Positions 29,828 through 40,507 of a stretch of DNA of 64,000 bases are shown in pieces; the first letter of the stretch is position 1, and every line of letters begins with the position of its first letter. Source of the stretch: Phlegmacium glaucopus (lineage: Eukaryota; Basidiomycota; Agaricomycetes; Agaricales; Cortinariaceae). Below the pieces are notes generated by a model that saw only the letters and a program-made list of their open reading frames with translations, ran no database searches and was not told the origin of the DNA. The DNA lies in contig MU130033.1 in NCBI GenBank assembly GCA_015039465.1, forward strand, positions 68,872-132,871, written 5' to 3'. The position numbers and the translations under genes are program-made.

Positions 29828-31793
29828 CAGTACTCTTCAGTCCCCCACCAGAGCTGATCAGATCTGATCAGAACCCACCAGAACTAATCAGATCTGATCA
29901 GAACTGATCAGAATTGGTCAGAACTACTCAGATCTGATCAGATCTGATCAGAATCTGACCAGAACCGCTCAGAATCTGAGCAGTTCTGAGCAGTTCTGAC
30001 CAATTCTGGTCAGATTCTGAGCAGATCTGACCAAATCTGAGCAGATCTGACCAGAATCTGCAACACATATAAGTCAATTCCTACTAACTCATATTTTTTC
30101 TAAAATTTCTAACATATTAATTTAAATTTAAATTTAAATGGATTAATTATACATTTTGAGGGGGGATTAGTTACTAGTACATTAGAATAACAAAATACAT
30201 TAGTTGATATCAGAGAAATGAAATCAAAATACTAAGTGGTCAAAATGAGTGGGTAGAGTGGGTGTGAAATGAATGGGCAGGTGGTAGAAAGGGGGGGTGA
30301 TGGGTGCAAAACGGGGGTGATGGGTGTAAAAAAGGGGGGATGGGTGCAAAACGGGGGTGATGGGCGTAAAACGGGTGTATGTGGGTGGTCGAAACGGACG
30401 ACGACGAGGAGGCATCGCCGTCGTCGTTCGTTGTCCGTCATCATCGTCGTTGTCCGTCATCGTTGTCGTTGTCCGTTGTCGTTGTCCGTTGTCGTTGTCC
30501 GTTGTTGTCATCGTTGTCCGTTGTCGTCATCGTTGTCCGTCATCGTTGTCCGTTGTCGTCATCGTTGTTTGTCGTCATCGTTGTCGTTTGTCGTTGTTGT
30601 CGTGGCTTGTGGTTTGTCATCGTTCGAAAACTAATTAAAAAAACCCCCCTGGTGAAAGGGGGGGTGGTGATGGTGTGTCGAGGTTGAGGCATGGTAGTAG
30701 TGGGGATCTGGTGGTAATTAGTAAGGTAGAATTAAAAATAAAATAAAAACAAACAAAAACCCCCTCGAGAGGGGGGGGGTAGCCGTCACCGCCGTCGTCC
30801 ATCGTGTTGTACGTCGTTGTAAGCCGGTGGGTGTCGTTTGTCGTCGTCACATTGGTCGTTCGTCGTGATACAGGTCGTGTGTTGTTGTTGTACGTGTGTA
30901 CGTGTCGTGTGTCGTCGTCGTGCGTGTCGTACGTCGTACATGGCCTAATACAACATGTTAGTAGTCAATTAAAATAAAATGATGTAAAAAAATACCCCCT
31001 GGTGAAGGGGGTTACTGTTGCACGTCGTCATCGTCGTAGTGTCGTACATTGTTGTGGTGGTGTCGTACGTTGTTGTTGTTGCTCGCTATCGTTGTCGTAT
31101 GTCGTACATGACTATTGTAAGTCGTTAGTAATGAATTAAGATAGAATAAAATAAAAAATACCCCCCCTCACCAGGGGGGGTTACCGTTGTTACATGGCTG
31201 TTGTCGTTGTGCTGCCACTGTCGTTCGTTGCCGTTATTCGTTGCCGTTATTCGTTGCTGTTGTTGTGTAGTGGGTATTAGCATATAATGGGGGTCAATAA
31301 AACAATCGACTTACCTTTTTATGACCACAGACGATGCTGAGCATCGTCTGTGGTCGTCGTTACTGGCCGTGTGACGGTGTGAGAGACAGAGAACGAAATC
31401 AACATTACTTGTGCAAGTCACATGTGATCACGTGATCACACCCCTCGCACTGAACAAAATACACGATTTTGATGGCAACAAGGTCATTGCCATCTAATCT
31501 CAATATAGTGCTACTTGACATATTACCATAATTATATTATTTTTCTAGTAAACTCAAGTGGTTCATTTGCTGATCTCACTTAATCTGAATTCTGCTCGGA
31601 AATGGTCAGATTCTGCTCGGAAATTGGTCAGAATTAAATCTGATTAGATCTGATCAGATCTGGTATTTCTGATCAGATCTGATCAGAATCTGGTCAGAAA
31701 AATTGGCTCTATTACTGCCATTTGGGCTTGTAAAAATTCTGACCGGAATCTGATCAGATCTGATCAGATCTGGTGGATCACAGCAAAGACCTC
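29828..31793. mobile_element. hAT-like MITE family 1, copy 3, 1.97 kb (TSD CAACATAG)
   Basis: Left end CAGTACTCTTCAGTCCCCCACCAGAG and inverted right end GAGGTCTTTGCTGTGATCCACCAG share the terminus; a perfect 8-bp CAACATAG flanks it (29820-29827, 31794-31801). Subterminal regions are dense in the palindromic TGATCAGATCTGATCAGA motif. The interior carries the trinucleotide/hairpin module array (30370-31270) instead of a transposase. Removing it restores the frame of the host gene. Confidence 0.85.
30370..31270. repeat. Modular array: TCG/TTG tracts alternating with C-run/G-run hairpins
   Basis: Four modules. Each is a CGTCGTTGTCC-type tract of 100-250 bases followed by an A/T spacer and a hairpin: ACCCCCCTGGTGAAAGGGGG near 30642; AACCCCCTCGAGAGGGGGGG near 30756; TACCCCCTGGTGAAGGGGGT near 30990; TACCCCCCCTCACCAGGGGG near 31158. 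Reading frames here are low-complexity shadows. It matches the layout at 6487-6835. Confidence 0.8.
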
Positions 31794-32152
31794 CAACATA
31801 GTTATCTTGAGTTTGAGGGCTTCTCTTGCAGAAAATACTTCTCTATGTGAATCACTCTCAACTCAGCTTGAGGCTTGTCAAAATAATTCTGTTTGGCTCT
31901 CTGATGATCTGGATAGACTCAGAGAGAAATACCAAAAGTTATACTGTGAAGTGCAAACAGAGCAGCAGGGTCGAGCACGAGGCTTGATGCAAAACTCTGT
32001 CTTGTAAGAAAAAATTACTGGGCTGAAAGCCATTAATATGGATATATCTCTTGAAGTTAAAGAGCATTCTCACATTTCTGCAGAGGCTACCAAGGCTCTT
32101 GCAAAATTGCAAGATCGACATGCTTTTATAACAGAGAAAATCATGGGGTCTA

Positions 32153-32523
32153 TGTAAGAGGACACTACATAGGTACTCACATACACTTACATACTCCGTC
32201 CCTCCCTACCTATAGTATTGTACACGAACCGTTATTGTGCAAGGACTCACAAGATTACCACTTGCCTTCCAGTAGCTTAGTAACCATACACATGTGCGTC
32301 TCTGGGTAGATACTTATCACACATGTTCTTACAAACATGTGTGTTCTATTTCTATATTGTACCGTACAATTGTTATCAGAGCTGAGGATAGTTACCTCAG
32401 TCCTCATGTATATTAGGTAGCAGGTGTCGTCTGTTGACGACACCTTCGTATACAATTTGGTTACTGGCAATAACTTCTCCCTAAGTCTACAGATTGTTTG
32501 TGATTAGTTGATGTCCCCTTACA
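32153..32523 (+). mobile_element. Solo-LTR-like or TRIM-like element (TSD GTCTA)
   Basis: 371 bp, starts TGTAAGAGGACACTAC and ends GATGTCCCCTTACA, with 5-bp GTCTA on both sides (32148-32152, 32524-32528). Contains TTGTTATCAGAGC near 32370, similar to the initiator-tRNA primer site of Copia elements, directly after ACCGTACAA. It may therefore be a very short element with both LTR and PBS, and not a plain solo LTR. Several hairpins, notably GGTGTCGTC-TGTT-GACGACACC. Confidence 0.65.
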
Positions 32524-33176
32524 GTCTATGAGAAACCTTGAGGAGCATATGCAAGAAAAGGTTGGGGTTGTGAAGCAAAAATTGAAGGAGTCATCTAAGG
32601 TCATTGCAACTCTTAGAAAAGCTCAAAAGCCATCCTCATCTAGACAGGAACAGGCAGTACGTGTTGCACTGAACAAGGTTATCAAGGAGAAAAGTGTTCA
32701 GAAACTGCTTCACAAAGGTGTCTATACAGATGAAACTTGTAGCCTAGTACGACAGCTCACACATGCTAGGTGCTCACAGTCCAAAGTAGGTTACATAATC
32801 ACTGCTGTTTTCCAATCAGCAGGGGTTGAAACTGTGGGAAAAGTCAGTTGCAGGTCTGTTAATTGCATGATCAAAGCAGGCTATCTTGCTGCACAGCTGC
32901 AACTTAGTCATGAAATGGCAAATGCAGAAAGCATGACCTTTAGTGCTGATGGAACTAGTCACCATGGCATAAACTATAACTCTTGCCATGTCAATCTCAA
33001 AGCTGAGGACTATGGGTCTGAGAGTGGAGAAGCATGCAGAACAACTTGTTTCTTGGGAGTACAATCTTCAGCAGATGGAACTAGTGAAGAGAGCATCAAG
33101 GATGTGAAAAAGATTCTAGGGAATATTGTTGATCTGTACAATTGGAGTCCCCTTGGAAAACGAGCTGGAAACTGAT

Positions 33177-34617
33177 CCCAGTAAGTTCATCTGTTTCCCC
33201 TTCTTTTCTGATCCAATTACTAACTTCTTTTTATTTTTAGATATTCGCACCAGATTCCTAACTGCTTCTGATCTTGATATTATCAAGCGTGCTAGGCACA
33301 TCATCACCAATTCAATCATGGCCAAAATAGGCCGTGAGGACCCTCAAGGTCACATTGAGTTTGAACATGCCGTCCATCATCAAATTGTTTCTTTTTGTCA
33401 GCGTATCCGTGCCTCCCTACTTTTAGTTGACCACTTAATGGTCATTTATAATACCTCTGTAGCTAAACATCCACAGAATTAGCTAGAGCTCTGGTATTAT
33501 AAATCTTATCATCCTATCTTGTACTTCTTTCATTCAAAATAAATAAAGTTCTTTTCTATTTTTATATATTTCAGAACATCTCTTTTTCTGAAATATAAGA
33601 CAACTGTAACTGTCTTTCTTATTTGGATAATCCCATGTTACAAATTATCACAAATCTTCTTTTCTAGAAGTCAAATGATTTTTTATTTTTAACTGCATCA
33701 ATTGCTTATGTCAGCAGTTTTTCCATGGTTGAAGATCTCCCATTTCAAAGCTCTTGCCTCTGCAATTCTGAGCTACTCTTCTATATTTCTGTGTTGGGTT
33801 TTTAAAAAATTAATTTTGTGATTTTGTAATAAGTTTCACTAGTCTCTCCCCCAAACTGAAATTAAAAACTCCAGTTTTTGTAACAGAGATTCATGAAGTC
33901 TAGTTACGTCACCCCAACTGTCTATCATTTTTTGTGGGAAGTTGCCACCTGCTTTTTAAGGTTTCAACATTGACATGTTATGACTTCCTCCACACTCTGA
34001 CAGTCTAACATCTCTCAACCCGCCAAACTTTATTCTAATCATCAACATGTCTTCTTCTTCATCCTTAGTCTTTATAAATAACTACTGTTTCCAACCATCT
34101 CTTAAAAGCCAACAACGTGAAATCAGCTTCCTTATTGGTTCTATTCTTAATGGGTACCATGAGATCCTCGACGACCTGGCCAAAATTCAGCTCTATTTTC
34201 TTTTTGACTTGGACCCCTCTGAGCCCCTCCCTCCTCCATTTGATCCCATGCGCACAATCGGCAAATACTAGTGCTTTCCTTCTCTTCTTTTTCACCAACT
34301 CTTTTTTCTGTGAATACTTCAATCGTGTCTTTATCACCACCAATGTCGCCTGTCAACTGGGAGTCTTAGTAGGATGATGAGGAATACTAGGTATTCTTCT
34401 TTCTTTATTAATCATCCTTTTTCTGACTTTTCTCCTCAGATCTTTTCAGCTTCCGCCCTCTTTTCTTTTATTTCTACTAGATTACCACCGTTTGTAACAT
34501 GCCACGTCACTCTTTTATTATACTACCACACTCTCTTTTATTTTACTTGTTTGTCTCTCCTCTCTGTATAAACAAAACAAAATAAATTTTCAATATCTCC
34601 TCATAATTGAATTAAGT
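33177..34617. other. AT-rich, decayed retroelement-like sequence
   Basis: Frames at 33242-33480 (TRFLTASDLDIIKRARHIIT, HAVHHQIVSFCQRIRASLLL) and 34047-34271 (SSSSSLVFINNY..REISFLIGSILNGYHEI) look protein-like but match nothing I can name. Because a retroelement integrase tail lies just downstream on the other strand, they could be gag-like relics. Confidence 0.3.
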
Positions 34618-34947
34618 TCATTCTAAGTGACTAGACTCCTCATCATCTGAGTCTACCTTGTTTGTCCTTAGTCTGACGTCTTCAAAATTAAAGTCCCTAT
34701 TAGGTGCTTCACTTTCTTCTTCAGATGACAATAATTTGTCCAACCCTCTTTTTGACACATCTAAAACATCTAAAATATTCTTTGGAAGATTTATTTTAGA
34801 TCTTGCAAAGTAAGGTATTACTCTGAAGGCTCCCACTTTCTGCTGGAAGACTGATCTGTTCATTTCTGCAAGTATATATGAACCTCTTCTTGATCTGGAA
34901 ACCACAATTATAGGTCCATTATATCTCACCTTCATCTTTTTGTCCAA
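34618..34947 (-). pseudogene. Ty3-type pol C-terminal tail fragment
   Basis: 109 codons: [40 protein letters not shown] and YFARS, then an acidic tail. The pattern K.RY.GP..VV.R..GGSYI.AE.DGS....AAFR.IPY is the integrase C-terminal tail of fungal Ty3 elements. Upstream sequence on the minus strand is AT-rich junk, so only the tail survives. Confidence 0.6.
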
Positions 34948-35933
34948 AGAGGATTTTTAACTTTTGGTATTATTTAGAAACAACATTTATAATTTTACAA
35001 AAGGGTTAACTTATTATATTTAACATAGAGCTAATAAGACTCAATATCAATTTAAGACAAAGCTTACAACACATATATCTATGTTAAAAATAAATTATCA
35101 ATAGTGAAAAAAATTTTAAAAAAAGTGCAAACTACTTATATAATCATTATATTTGACTTTAGACTCAGATGAAGTTTAATAAAGTCATTGACAAGCTATT
35201 CAATAATAAATTATAAAATAAAGATTAATTTTAAAAGTATTATACAACAGCATTGTATAATTTAATAGGATTTAGAGTCTTACTTAAACTTTAAATTAAA
35301 TTATATTATTAACTTTTTTTTTATTGTTTGTAGAGTTAGTGTGTATAAATTGAAATGAATATCTGAGACTTATTGAAGTAATATAAGTATCTCATATTTA
35401 TAAAAATAATTTAATAATATTCAAAGTTTTAAATCAACTTATATTTGTATTAATAAAAATTTCCTTTTTTGGAACATTTTCTCATTTTATAAATAATTCT
35501 ATAAAAATTCAGATTAATTAAAAAATTATTATAGTTGCAATTGTTACAATTTTTTTTATCTAATAAACACTCTCTTCATAGTCCAACATGCCCAATATGG
35601 CAGGTGATTTTAAGTATATACCTTTACTATTTAAATTTTTTAAATGGGTGAGGTTGAAGGTTTTTAAAAGAAATGTATTTAATTAAGGAATACAGCAACT
35701 TTAGTGATGTTGTAAAGCTTTTAAAAGTCATATCATCTATTACAACAAGCCTAAGTAGACTACAATATAGGCCAGAAACTATTACCCTGTCTTATATACC
35801 CTGTTTTATATTACAGTTGACAGCTTCCAGATATCAACAAAAATAGAATTTTAAGAGACTACAATTGATTTCATTCATGTTTGGGTGATTAAAACAAGTT
35901 GTATTGGCATATCACATTGCATATGTTGGAACT
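34948..35933. other. Very AT-rich spacer
   Basis: No gene and no clear repeat; long A/T stretches, strongly unlike the gene-bearing 16-22 kb region. Confidence 0.5.
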
Positions 35934-36204
35934 CTGATTGTAAACAGTCATAAAGAAGAGTTCGTTCATTCACAGTGAGCTCAAAGAATACCAAGAGGAT
36001 TGTCTCGAGGAATTATCTTTAGAGTTTGAGAAAGATTCAAGAAGAAGAGTAGATACAATTCTCAAGAATTAGCTAAAGAATATATGTGGTGTAAATACAG
36101 TATTTATAGTAAATAAGAGAGTTGTGCATAAGGTAAGTTGTCTGCATGTAAGACGGTATGCTTAGGTAAAAATAGATGAAACAATGAAAGGAATGAGGTG
36201 AGTA
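35934..36204 (-). repeat. Diverged family A LTR, truncated (oldest layer of the nest)
   Basis: TGTTGGAACTCTGATTGTAAAC through CTCAAGAATTAGCTAAAG to GTAAGACGGTATGC follows the family A LTR, with many differences. It is cut at 36205 by a second family A LTR. Confidence 0.65.
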
Positions 36205-36384
36205 TGTTACAACTTTGAATGGTTCAGATGGTTCTGACTGTAAACAGTTGTATAAGAAAGATTCGTTGGTTTGATGAGCTTTAAAGAATACCAAGAGATC
36301 GTCTCGAGGGATTGTCTTTGAGAGTTTGAGGAAGTTTAAGAAGTAAAGTACCGAGTACAATTCTCAAGAATTAGCTAAGGGTTA
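36205..36384 (-). repeat. Diverged family A LTR, first half; resumes at 44316
   Basis: TGTTACAACTTTGAATGG to GAATTAGCTAAGGGTTA. Element A1 inserted in it with duplication GGTTA; the second half continues at 44316-44480 and again at 45329-45346 after two further insertions. Confidence 0.7.
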
Positions 36385-36782
36385 TGTTACAACTTCGAAC
36401 GGCTCAGAAGCTTCTGGCCGTAAACAGTCGTATGAGAGATCGTTCGTTCGTTCAATAAGCTCAAAAGAATACCAAGAGATGAGTCTCGAGGCAGCGTCTT
36501 AAGAGTTTGAGAATGTCAAGAGCAAAGTAACCAAGGTTAGAGTCTCAAGAATTAGCTAAAGAGATACAGTAGTGTAAATACGGTATTTATAGTAAATAGG
36601 AGAGAGTTGTGCATAAGTGAAATATCCGCATGTAAAAGGTGTGCATATGTAAAGATAGGTGAAACATATGAAAAGGGAAAGGAAAGCATGTGGGACAGAG
36701 ATGAAGAGAGAGCATAGGGCATGCGTAAGTGAAATGGGCATGTGTTCGGTGGAGATAAGAAAAGAAAAAGAAGTTCGTAACA
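36385..36782 (-). repeat. 3' LTR of element A1
   Basis: 398 bp. Differs from the 5' LTR at five sites, all transitions, with A/T here and G/C in the other copy. Preceded on the sense strand by the purine-rich tract at 36783-36795. Confidence 0.9.
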
Positions 36783-36793
36783 TTACCCCCATC

Positions 36794-37564
36794 TTACGTC
36801 GAAGACTCCGAATTCGACTCTGAATCTAGGAATGCTGGTCTCTCCGGTATGTAGTCGGGGCAGTGTCGCCATCTGTGTCCTTCTTCGTGACAGTTGTTGC
36901 ATCGGTTGTATCCAGTGAGTGGTTGTTCATTGCCAAGAATGACCTGTTCGCCGCCAAAAGCAAAGTAATATAATCGAGTGGGATGATCGTCAGTATTGCA
37001 GATAGAACAGTGATGTTGAACAAGAATTTCATCGTCGTCGTCGTTGATGATAATGGGATTTGAACGTGAACCAGGGTCTGTCGAGTTGGGAAGAGGAAGG
37101 GGAGAAAAAGATTGTCGTCCGGGGTAAAGGGAATGTCGTCGTGTGCCAATGGGGTCGTTTCTCTTGAGTCTGATAAATGGTTTGATGTGGCAGACCAGTC
37201 CGCAACCAGCCATGTTGTCGTATAAAGTATCAGCTATTGTCTCTAGATGTTCAAGTTCTCGTTTCGCCCGTATGATAGATTGGTCGACGTGGTGGAAGTA
37301 AAGGAATTTAGTATATAGGACAGCGTTCGGTCGAAGGAAGGGCACGAGGTTGTTAATATCGTGTCTGGTTTGTACATAGGAAGAGAATTCTTTGTGGGTG
37401 AAGTCATAGATCGGGGGTCGAACGCGAGCAGAGCGAGACGAAGAGGATGAGGATGGGGTTCGAGGCATGGTGTCAGAAAGAGGGGCAGTAAATTCGAGAG
37501 TAATTGATTTCGAAGTCAAATTTGGGGAGGGTAAAGTTTTCGTCTTTTTGTTTTTCGAGAGCAA
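36794..37564 (-). CDS. Extra ORF of element A1 with CCHC zinc knuckle (256 aa)
   Basis: Located between integrase and the 3' LTR, where some retroelements carry env-like genes, but it has no signal peptide or membrane segment. Residues 34-50 are a Ser-rich stretch (MPRTPSSSSSSRSARV), then a helical central part (LRPNAVLYTKFLYFHHVDQS, AKRELEHLETIADTLY). Near residue 185 lies HHCSICNTDDHPTRLYY, and at 224-237 CNNCHEEGHRWRHC, an exact C-x2-C-x4-H-x4-C knuckle, followed by an acidic end. A degraded copy sits at the same place in element A2, so it is a normal part of the family. The second ATG (before PRTPSSS) is an equally plausible start. A nucleic-acid-binding role is inference from the knuckle. 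Confidence 0.7.
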   Translation of the reverse strand: MLSKNKKTKTLPSPNLTSKSITLEFTAPLSDTMPRTPSSSSSSRSARVRPPIYDFTHKEFSSYVQTRHDINNLVPFLRPNAVLYTKFLYFHHVDQSIIRAKRELEHLETIADTLYDNMAGCGLVCHIKPFIRLKRNDPIGTRRHSLYPGRQSFSPLPLPNSTDPGSRSNPIIINDDDDEILVQHHCSICNTDDHPTRLYYFAFGGEQVILGNEQPLTGYNRCNNCHEEGHRWRHCPDYIPERPAFLDSESNSESST

Positions 37565-37679
37565 GTCTTATATCTTCGAAGTCGTCAGCGATTTTGGCGA
37601 TGACGTTGATGAACTTTAAAAAGTCCTCATCGACGCATTCATGTTGATAAGAAGTGTAGCATATGTTTTCGAAGTTGTT

Positions 37680-39094
37680 CTAATTGAGGTGATGGGTTTG
37701 TTTATAAAGCGACAGCGTGTCATCTGCATTTTTGATGTGTGACTCGGGTTCCCACGTTGCTTCGGAGATTGGGTAATCTTTCCATCGTATTTTGAATTGG
37801 TGTCCGTGTCCTCGTTTTCTGTGTCCAATGATCGATTCGACTTCATATTCTTCATTTCCGTCGATGATTTCTGCAGGTGGTTTTAGGAAATTCGGTCCGT
37901 GTACTTCATTTTCGACGTATGGCATGAGGAGGTATGCATGGAAAACATTGTGAATCTTCCATGTTTCAGGGAGCTTCAATCGGTAGGTGAGGGGTCCAAG
38001 GACTTTTTCGATGGGAAATGGTCCTTCTCGTCTTGGTGCAATTTTCTTGTTGTAGTTTGTTTTTAGATTTCTGGAGTCTAACCAGACTAGCTGTCCTTCT
38101 TTGAACGGTTGAAAGTTCAATTTGATCCGGTTTTCCATTTGGTGTCGTGCCAGTTCGTGTGCAGCGAGTGCTTCTTCTCGGTCTTTGATTAATTTCCATG
38201 TTCGTTCTTCAACGGCAGGGAATTGTGTGTTTTCAAATGAAAGAGGGATGGAGATTGGGGATGATCCCATGATCAATTCAAAAGGGGTTCGTGTTCTTCC
38301 AGAGTGTCTTTGGTTGTTATGAGTGAATTCGAGGGTAGGTAAGGCAGATAACCAGTTTGTCGGGTTGTCAAAGCAATAAATGGAGAGGTATGCTTTGATC
38401 TCTTGGTTGAAACGTTCAGTTGTTCCGTCAGACTGTGGGTGAAAGGCCGTTGTTTTCGCATGTTCAATTCTGAGTAATTTGAAAAGATTTTTGAAAGCTT
38501 TGGCGGTAAATCGAGGGTCTCTGTCAGAGATCATTTTGTCAGGGAGTCCGAACCGTTTGTAAAGGTTGTCGAGCAAAAATTGAGTGATGTCTTTGGAGGT
38601 ACAAGTTTTTGCACAAGGGATAAGAATCACCCCCTTTGTAAGCCCGTGGTCGACCACGACCAGTACAGCGTCTTTGCTGTCAATAGGTGGCAGATCCGTG
38701 ATCAGGTCCATTGAGCAGTTCGCAAAAGGCCTAGAGTCCTTCGGTCCTTCGATCGGTAAGAAAGATGGCTTCGATGGGTTCCTGTTTATCTTAAACTGTT
38801 GACATTTGGAACATCCCTTCACGTAGTTCTTCACAAAAGTACGCAGTCCAGGCCACCAGTAATGTTGAGAAATTGAGTTATAAGTCTCCAATTCCCCTGG
38901 ATGTCCTGCGGTTGGCGCATTGTGGAATTGTTTAACTAGTTTCTGGCAAAGTTCTCGGTTTTGTGGAATGTAGTTCTTTCCTTTGTAGAATAAGATCGGT
39001 TTTCCCATGAATTCTTCAGTCGACCAGTCTTCGAGATTGCTTCTCAAATTAGAAGGGGCTTTTTTGAGCAAAGAGCATAATGTGTCGGCGGCGT
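37680..39094 (-). CDS. pol: Integrase and chromodomain part of A1 pol
   Basis: Minus frame of about 470 codons. Zinc-binding region with FHNAPTAGHPGE..CSKCQQFK; integrase core with DLITDLPP, VISDRDPRFTAKAF and HPQSDGTTERFNQEI containing the expected acidic catalytic positions (D, D, E); C-terminal [20 protein letters not shown]; and a chromodomain at the end (YEVESIIGHRKRGHGHQFKI, RWKDYPISEATWEPESHI). It ends PISEATWEPESHIKNADDTL and a Tyr/His-rich tail. The apparent start just inside element D is an artefact: the coding sequence originally ran on from the RNase H part and was cut by D. Confidence 0.9.
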
Positions 39095-40507
39095 TGTCGC
39101 GCACCAATACTGGTTGGTAGTGTGAGAAGAAAGCTTAAAAGTTGCCATCATGAAAATAAGCGGACTTTGAATTTGCTTACCTATTTTGGAAGTGGCCCTG
39201 AATCGCGTTCCTGGTCAACAAAACCATTCGTTCAACGATAACATCCTCATCGCTCATCATATCCTCAATGTCTTCCACTATGTTGTCTATCATTTACACT
39301 ATTGACATGCTCCTTAACATCTACCATCCGTTTGTCCCTTGGCTAGTGATACAACAAAGCGATCAATCTACTATTCGCATCGGTCATCGGCTCGCGTTTG
39401 ATCGTATCTTTGGCCCATCATTTCAAGAACGGCCCGTTTATGGACGCATCAGCCACATCTCCCATTATGTCAAAGGCTTTGTCATTGTTGTTGTGGCTAT
39501 GGACCCACAAGTCTTCGCTTCAGCTATCTATCTTGCCATACCTCGCTCCTGGATCTCACTCAGTCCCCTATCCTCACTCATCTACCTCTTATCTTATCAT
39601 TCACTGCCAAAACCATCATTCACGCGGTACCTGAAGCCTTCCCACCCTCTTTATGACAATTTAGGAAGTCCAGGAGGATCACGACTAAGCAGGAATTGCA
39701 GATGAATCAGCAGCAGAGGATTATTCTCGCAGTGTGTCAAGTGTTATCAAGGCTGCGCGACATGGGATCATGGGCAAGTAGTGTTTTCTCGGGAACAAGG
39801 CTGCGCCTTTCAAGTGTTGACTCAGGACCTTTCATATTTTTGACATGACCACACGCCTATGGAGTTGATATATTTTTGCTATTGGACTATGTACACTGCC
39901 TTCTTTTCTTTTCTCTCGCACTTTGACACTTTACAGATTTTTTTATTGTTCCTTCTTCTTTTCCATTGTTCTTTTCTTCTCGCAGCTGTCCTCTCTTTAT
40001 CTTTCTTCCTTTGACAGCGCGTACTTTGTTTCTTTTTATTGTTTTACATAGCCTCATCCTTAGGGTATAAATACTGCTCTTTTGTACCAGGATAGGTAGT
40101 TCAGTTCAATTCATTCTTACCCCCCACTTTCATCATCTCAGTGGAATTCCAGTGAATTCCTCCCTCAAGTTCGCTTTTTCAGCCTTTAACTGTCAATCTA
40201 TCCCCACTGTCAATTACTATAGTCTTGCTGAAGACTCCCTCTTATTCTTCCTCATCCTCTTCCTTAACCCCTCTGAGTTCGCTTTTTCAGTCCTTTACTG
40301 TCAATCCACTGTCAACTGCTATAGTCTTACTGAAGACTCTTTCTCATTCATCCTCATCCTTCTCATCTCTATTCCCACCCCCTACCTCTGTGTGATACAA
40401 GTCAAGGTTACACCTTCCCTAAACAAACAACAGGGAGGCTTTTGACTTAAAGACTAGTCCATTGCTCTCTGGTTGGTGTTTTATAACAACACAAACAACG
40501 ATTTATA
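39095..40507. mobile_element. Element D, copy 1 (1413 bp, TSD GCGT)
   Basis: Starts TGTCGCGCACCAATACTGG and ends AACAACGATTTATA, with GCGT at 39091-39094 and 40508-40511. Removing it with one GCGT rejoins RNase H and integrase in frame (..STDIDTDA + ADTLCSLL..), which fixes both ends. Features: a 145-codon frame at 39268-39705 kept in all copies, a CT-rich half, a strong TATA element GGGTATAAATACTGC at 40063-40077 and a downstream CAGTTCAATTCATTC start-like region. No transposase, no polyA tail, no long inverted repeat. Could be the solo LTR of an unseen retroelement or a new non-autonomous class. Confidence 0.85.

Larger units (their letters stand above)
29698..33170 (+). pseudogene. Coiled-coil multi-copy gene broken by two transposons and one stop
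   Basis: Segments 29698-29827, 31802-32152 and 32529-33170 lie in one frame once the two insertions and one copy of each target duplication are ignored. The N-terminus is Lys-rich (MPPKKTTVSRKANAQKG), followed by coiled coil (ETDVSDLHSELESANI; SLSTQLEACQNNSVWLSDDL; LREKYQKLYCEVQTEQQGR). One TAA at 32005-32007 interrupts it before EKITGLKAINMD. The C-terminal half holds the conserved core I know from many Agaricomycete paralogues: GVYTDETCSLVRQLTHARCS, MTFSADGTSHHGINYNSCHV and LYNWSPLGKRAGN. The usual remaining C-terminus is absent after 33170. Function of the family is unknown to me. Confidence 0.75.

Noticed and set aside
39268..39705. 145-codon frame in element D as a definite protein
   Set aside because: It is open in all three copies, but the copies are nearly identical, so conservation of the frame is no evidence of selection; no domain is recognisable.
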